A stretch of 64,000 bases of DNA, taken from NCBI GenBank assembly GCA_025200525.1, contig JANUSC010000372.1, positions 124,001-188,000 of the forward strand. Reading direction: 5' to 3'. Under the pieces are notes generated by a model. The model was given only the letters and a program-made list of their open reading frames with translations, was not told the origin of the DNA and did not search any database. The position numbers and the translations under genes are program-made. Shown piece after piece: positions 60,126 through 64,000 of the stretch. The DNA is from Camellia lanceoleosa (Eukaryota; Streptophyta; Magnoliopsida; Ericales; Theaceae). Within the stretch, counting starts at the first letter, position 1, and every line of letters starts with the position of its first letter.

Positions 60126-62919
60126 TCACTCCCCTTCTTCACTGGAGGCCAGATCCTCTTCTTCAACACCTTCATCCAGAGGGGTCTGGGCCATATCATC
60201 TTCCCCAATAGTCACACTACTAAGGTCGAGTTTCGGGGAATGTTTCTTTAGCCTCCGCTTGAACATTTTCCACCCACTGTCCCAAGATCGCCATTTCGTG
60301 CTTGTAGAACTGACCGTGGAAGCTTGATGACTTCGATTCGCTTCTCCCATGTCGCCTCTTGATGGGCCAAATTTCAGATTCCTCACTTGCTGTCGGTGGC
60401 ATCAAGAAGATCGATCGCTATCGAAATTCGAAGCACTTTGAATTGGTCAACCGTCAGAATGACAGATCGCTAGGCACTTTCAGAGGTCAGCCGCCTCTCC
60501 TCATCCAGCTCATTCTCAGGTCACCTTCTCAAACCTTGGCCCTTTCAGCTTGCAATTCCTTTTGCAGGGCCTCCCTCTCATTAGTTGCTCTGCCCCTCTC
60601 CACCGCCAACTCCTTCTGAAGAACCTCCTTCTCAGCGGTCACCTTGGCCCTCCCCGCTTCTAACTCCTTACGAAGCATCTCCTTCTCCTCCTCCACCTTG
60701 GCGCGTTCGCCCTTTAACTCGTTTTGTAGAGCCTTAACCTTGGCATCCACCTCATCCTTTTGCCTGACCAGCTTTTCATTGCTGTTCATGGCCTCTTCGT
60801 GCCGCTCGACCACAATCGCACAGGCTTTCTGGGACTCCTCCAACTTTTTTCGCTCACCAGCCAACTGGAACTCGAGCGACACAACCTTGCGGCACGTGTC
60901 CTCCAGCTCCAACTTGACTGATGGCAGCTCAGTATAGGCAGCTTTCCACTCAGCGCTCTCCTTCTTCAACTTAGCCAACCCAAATTTTGGCCTCTTCAAA
61001 TTTTGAGTTTGGCTCCCCAGCTTTCTCAAATAGGCCCCTCGCTAGGGTAGTTACCTCCATTTGGGCGGAGCATAACCCCTTGAAGAGGTCGACCTCGTTG
61101 AATCCAGAGGCCGAGCCCAGAGCCGTTTCTTCCATGATCTTCACTAGACGGTGCCCGCCTCACCGGCCGGGATCTCTTCCCTCCAAATTTCCAGCCCACA
61201 AGACGCAGGCTAAATGGCTACGCCTGCACTCCACTCCTCTTTCTGGGTGCAAGCCCTTGTCTGCTTTCTCCCTACTTGGCTCAATCCCACGACCTAACTC
61301 CTACCAGATCGTGGGGTGACCTCCACCTCCAGGGGGTGACCCTACCACTGGGTGTCTCGATCAGAGCGGTCTCCACCGCACGGGGTCTCCTTCATCTTCT
61401 TGGGCCCAGACTTCCTCGCAGCCTCTTCGGCACTTTTTCTTCTTCCTTCAGAGCTTCTCCTCTTTCTCGCCTTCTCCTTCACAAGATCCACAGGGGCCTT
61501 CGCGCTCAAAGTGCTCAAGTCCTTCCCTCCCAATGGCTTTGGGCGTGGTCGATCCTCTCTTTGCAATCGGTTACACGATCACCATCTTGCGCTTAAATTG
61601 TGGCCTTGGCAAGGATGGCTTGATCCTCTCGCCTCAGGTTTTTCTCGCCTCCAAATTTCTGGTAAGATCCTCACCGACTAGTCAGGCCCACCGCTCAAAC
61701 AACGCAGACGATCGAACAAGGTCGCCCCATTTGGCATTCTCCTTCTCTCCACTCCTTCACCCTCTTCACCCTTTCCTCACCTCCGCCTCCAATCTTGCCT
61801 CCATCGACCTGTGGGCACCTTCAGATGGTTCATACACCCCCATTGGCGTAAACGAAACCACCGTGTTCGCCATCCTTGATTGACGCTATACCGCCACCAA
61901 CCCTTCCCATTATCGCCAGTGGTGACCCACGCTTGCTACCCCGCTGCCTTGTAACAGTAAAGAACTCTTCTACCAACATGGCCTCCTCCGCTTGCCTTCG
62001 CCATGCACTTGCACAAGCCAAAGAAGATCTTCCACGATTGGGCATTAGTTGCCCTAGCGCCACCTCTAAATAGTTGAGCACGCCCACCACTATTTGCGGA
62101 GTGGCAACCTCAGACGCCTTCAGCGCTTCCTCATAGAGGAGAACTCCCCGGCCTCGATGTCGATGGCCTTTCCATCGATGTTGGCAAAGAATAACTCCAC
62201 CTCCACCGTAATCTGTATTTCTCCGAATCGCCTCCAACTCCGCCTCTAGTTATTGGCCCTGCTTGGTAGAGCTGAGAAACCGCTATAGCTTATTCCCCAA
62301 CAAATTATAGCTTATAACTTTCAAATTAAACCGATTTCCACTTATTCTCAAAGCATATCCAAATTTCCATGTATAAGTTGATTTCGACTTTCACAAAGCT
62401 ATAAGCTATAAGCATAAGCTAAACCAAACATATCAAAACAAATTAAATTGTCGAAGTCAAAATAAGTTGTGGCAAACATGGCTATTAACGACTTGTCCGG
62501 TTTCAGGTGCCAATGATCGCTCCACCGACCGATAGGTTTTGAGTCGCAATCATGGTGGAACCATGGAAGTGTATCGCAGACCTCCCACCTCTCCGCTTTG
62601 TATCACAAGCTAATTCCACTGCATCATCATCTCCCAGTGGATCCACCCTCACACCCTCGTTTCCTTCTCGTGCCATCTCTGAGGTATGTCTACGAATCGC
62701 TTCTGATGCAGGCACTAGGAAGTTGAAGAAATGCTCCAATGGTGTATCACGAGCAATAAATGAGGTAAGACTTGGAATGTTTTGGTTCTTTGAACACAGG
62801 TAGGTGAATCGAATAATGCCAAAAGCCCACGGTTTACCCGTATTCCAAGGATCCAAATTAATTTTCACCAGTTTGAAAACTTTTGAAATTATCCGCCAAA
62901 ATCGTCTTTTCAACACCAT
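60126..62919 (-). pseudogene. Antisense ORF of the Tat element (putative gypsy-type transposon protein), broken
   Basis: Parts in minus-strand order follow. 62503-62919 is an acidic N-terminal portion (EGVRVDPLGDDDAVELACD). 61830-62237 has VVGVLNYLEVALGQLMPN and WRRQAEEAMLVEEFF, like the family annotated as putative gypsy-type transposon protein (PF04195, from memory). 61342-61566 is a basic Lys/Arg-rich part. 60529-61029 is a 166-residue coiled coil with repeated ELxxERAKVxxEKE. 60126-60386 is an acidic end (GVEEEDLASSEEGE). Its function is unknown; extra antisense frames are known in Tat elements. A MITE-like segment and frameshifts interrupt it. Confidence 0.7.
62265..62432. mobile_element. 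MITE-like insertion within the antisense ORF
   Basis: It is AT-rich with imperfect inverted ends: AAACCGCTATAGCTTAT at the left and ATAAGCTATAAGCATAAGC-TAAACC at the right. It interrupts otherwise GC-richer sequence. No target duplication is certain. Confidence 0.45.
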
Positions 62920-62959
62920 AATGACCTATCGTTTCATTTTTACTCCAACGCCTCACTTC

Positions 62960-63306
62960 CCAACTACGATTCTGCCACGTGTATGGTCCCAATGCACTGA
63001 CTCCTGCCATTACCTTGTCTTTTCCACTCCAAATCATCACGTGGCACGCCATAGTCTCAGGCCACCCTCGCCGCAAGACTCCTCGTCGGCACTTCTCCAC
63101 TCGCCACCCTCATGGTCGACACTCCTCGCGTCGGCACTCATGCTTTCCACTTCGCCACCTCGCGGTCGACACTCCGGCTGCCATATCTCGCGTCAAGATT
63201 CTCCTCAACCCTTCGCTGACTCCACCAAATTTAGTCAACCTCGGCCGGAACTATCTCCTCACTACTATTCCTTTGTTGGATCAAGTCGCACTCGAATGGG
63301 GACTAT
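62960..63306 (+). other. 3' end of the Tat element before the LTR
   Basis: GC-richer sequence with repeated GTCGACACTC(C)/GTCGGCACT blocks. It ends with a purine tract (GAATGGGGAC) next to the 3' LTR. Confidence 0.5.
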
Positions 63307-63853
63307 CGACATAGATAGGCCCATAAGAACCACGCCCATAGTGGACAAACCCAAGCCCACCATTTATATCCCATTGCATAACCCGTAGCGAAATCTAAGA
63401 CAAACCGAGGCCAACCGAGCATAGAAGGCCAATAATACTGGACACGCATGTGCGTATCAGCCACGCCACAGACAAACATCTCGCAGTTATTGCCACAACA
63501 CATCACCATTAATGCAAATTTCATCATAGCATTTATTACATAACACCTCTCACCGAATGACACCTCTCACCTCAACAAGGTAAACCACGCACAAGCTTTC
63601 AGGAAGGTCGAACGGCAGAGACAAAGGAAATGATTACCAAAGGATATAAGCAAAATTGGAGGACAAGAAGAAGGTTAAGTTTTCTATCTTCTCTCTCTCT
63701 CTCTACATCATCTATTTCCCTTCTAATTCATTAATAACCGAAGGGTTCACGGAGACGCACCCTGCTCCTCGCTGAACTTGTTTGCGTGTTATCCAAAGGC
63801 TTGAGGAGCTTGGATCGGTCTAGTCCATTCACCGTAATCTAATCAGATCATCA
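63307..63853 (+). repeat. 3' LTR of the Tat element
   Basis: Partner of 52694-53234. Its first base has changed (CGACAT for TGACAT) and it keeps the terminal ATCA. Confidence 0.85.
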
Positions 63854-63875
63854 ATATATATATATATATATATGT
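63854..63875. repeat. (TA)n microsatellite, right half
   Basis: (AT)n continues after the element, followed by GTATATATTAATATTATAAA. The remaining bases to 64000 show no feature. Confidence 0.8.
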
Positions 63876-64000
63876 ATATATTAATATTATAAAAATGTAT
63901 ATCTAACAAAAATTATCCCAAACAACTGAAAATGCACCAATTTGTGGACAACTAAAGACAAAAACCCACAAACTTGTCTATCGATGATATTCCACACCCT

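Larger units (their letters stand above)
52694..63853 (+). mobile_element. Ty3/gypsy retrotransposon, Tat lineage, with antisense ORF region
   Basis: LTRs are 541 bp (52694-53234) and 547 bp (63307-63853). The target duplication is ATATA within the microsatellite. The plus-strand order is gag, protease, reverse transcriptase, RNase H, a second archaeal-type RNase H, integrase, then 4.6 kb of 3' sequence with an antisense frame. The dual RNase H and antisense frame are marks of the Tat lineage. Numerous short deletions break gag and pol. The length is 11.2 kb. Confidence 0.9.

Noticed and set aside
61276..61883. Plus-strand frames MAQSHDL..., MALGVVD...
   Set aside because: They are opposite to the antisense ORF of the Tat element, with no domain or start context.

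Overview
This is a gene-poor, transposon-dense nuclear window from a flowering plant. The evidence is the plant-type Ty1/copia and Ty3/gypsy LTR retrotransposons, an IQ67-domain (IQD) gene end with plant splice sites, AT-rich intergenic DNA, and TATA plus pyrimidine-rich leaders. A woody eudicot is plausible but the species cannot be fixed from the sequence. I see no bacterial genes, CRISPR arrays, rRNA or tRNA genes, and no clearly intact host gene.

Layout. (1) 1-1496 (+): the 3' end of an IQD31/32-type calmodulin-binding protein gene, with correct splice sites but three in-frame stops. (2) 2.4-34.9 kb (-): ten tandem copies (A-J) of an unrecognised single-exon gene of about 282 codons. Each has its own TATA box, three 22-residue repeats, three membrane segments and a Cys/His-rich tail. 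All ten copies are broken. (3) The array is split between A and B by a Tekay/Del-type gypsy element (3481-20134, target duplication GAAAC). A SIRE-like copia element (3972-13023, duplication AATCA) sits inside its left LTR. Copy I is split by a 3.7-kb solo-LTR-like insertion (29713-33455, duplication GTTTC). (4) 34.9-41.1 kb: AT-rich DNA with one orphan coding exon, diverged repeats and an LTR relic. (5) 41.1-50.6 kb (-): a copia element whose reverse transcriptase is interrupted by a younger copia element (42578-47719, duplication ATGAA) with near-identical LTRs. (6) 50.6-52.7 kb: AT-rich, no gene seen. (7) 52694-63853 (+): a Tat-lineage gypsy element with an archaeal-type RNase H and, in its 3' region, an antisense reading frame with its own poly(A) signal. 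It sits in a (TA)n microsatellite.

Order of events readable from nesting: array expansion; gypsy insertion into the array; SIRE-like insertion into the gypsy LTR. The solo-LTR insertion in I, the 42.6-kb copia and the Tat element are separate events. LTR partners differ largely by clustered short indels, so either deletion-driven decay or consensus error at methylated repeats must be kept in mind when calling pseudogenes.
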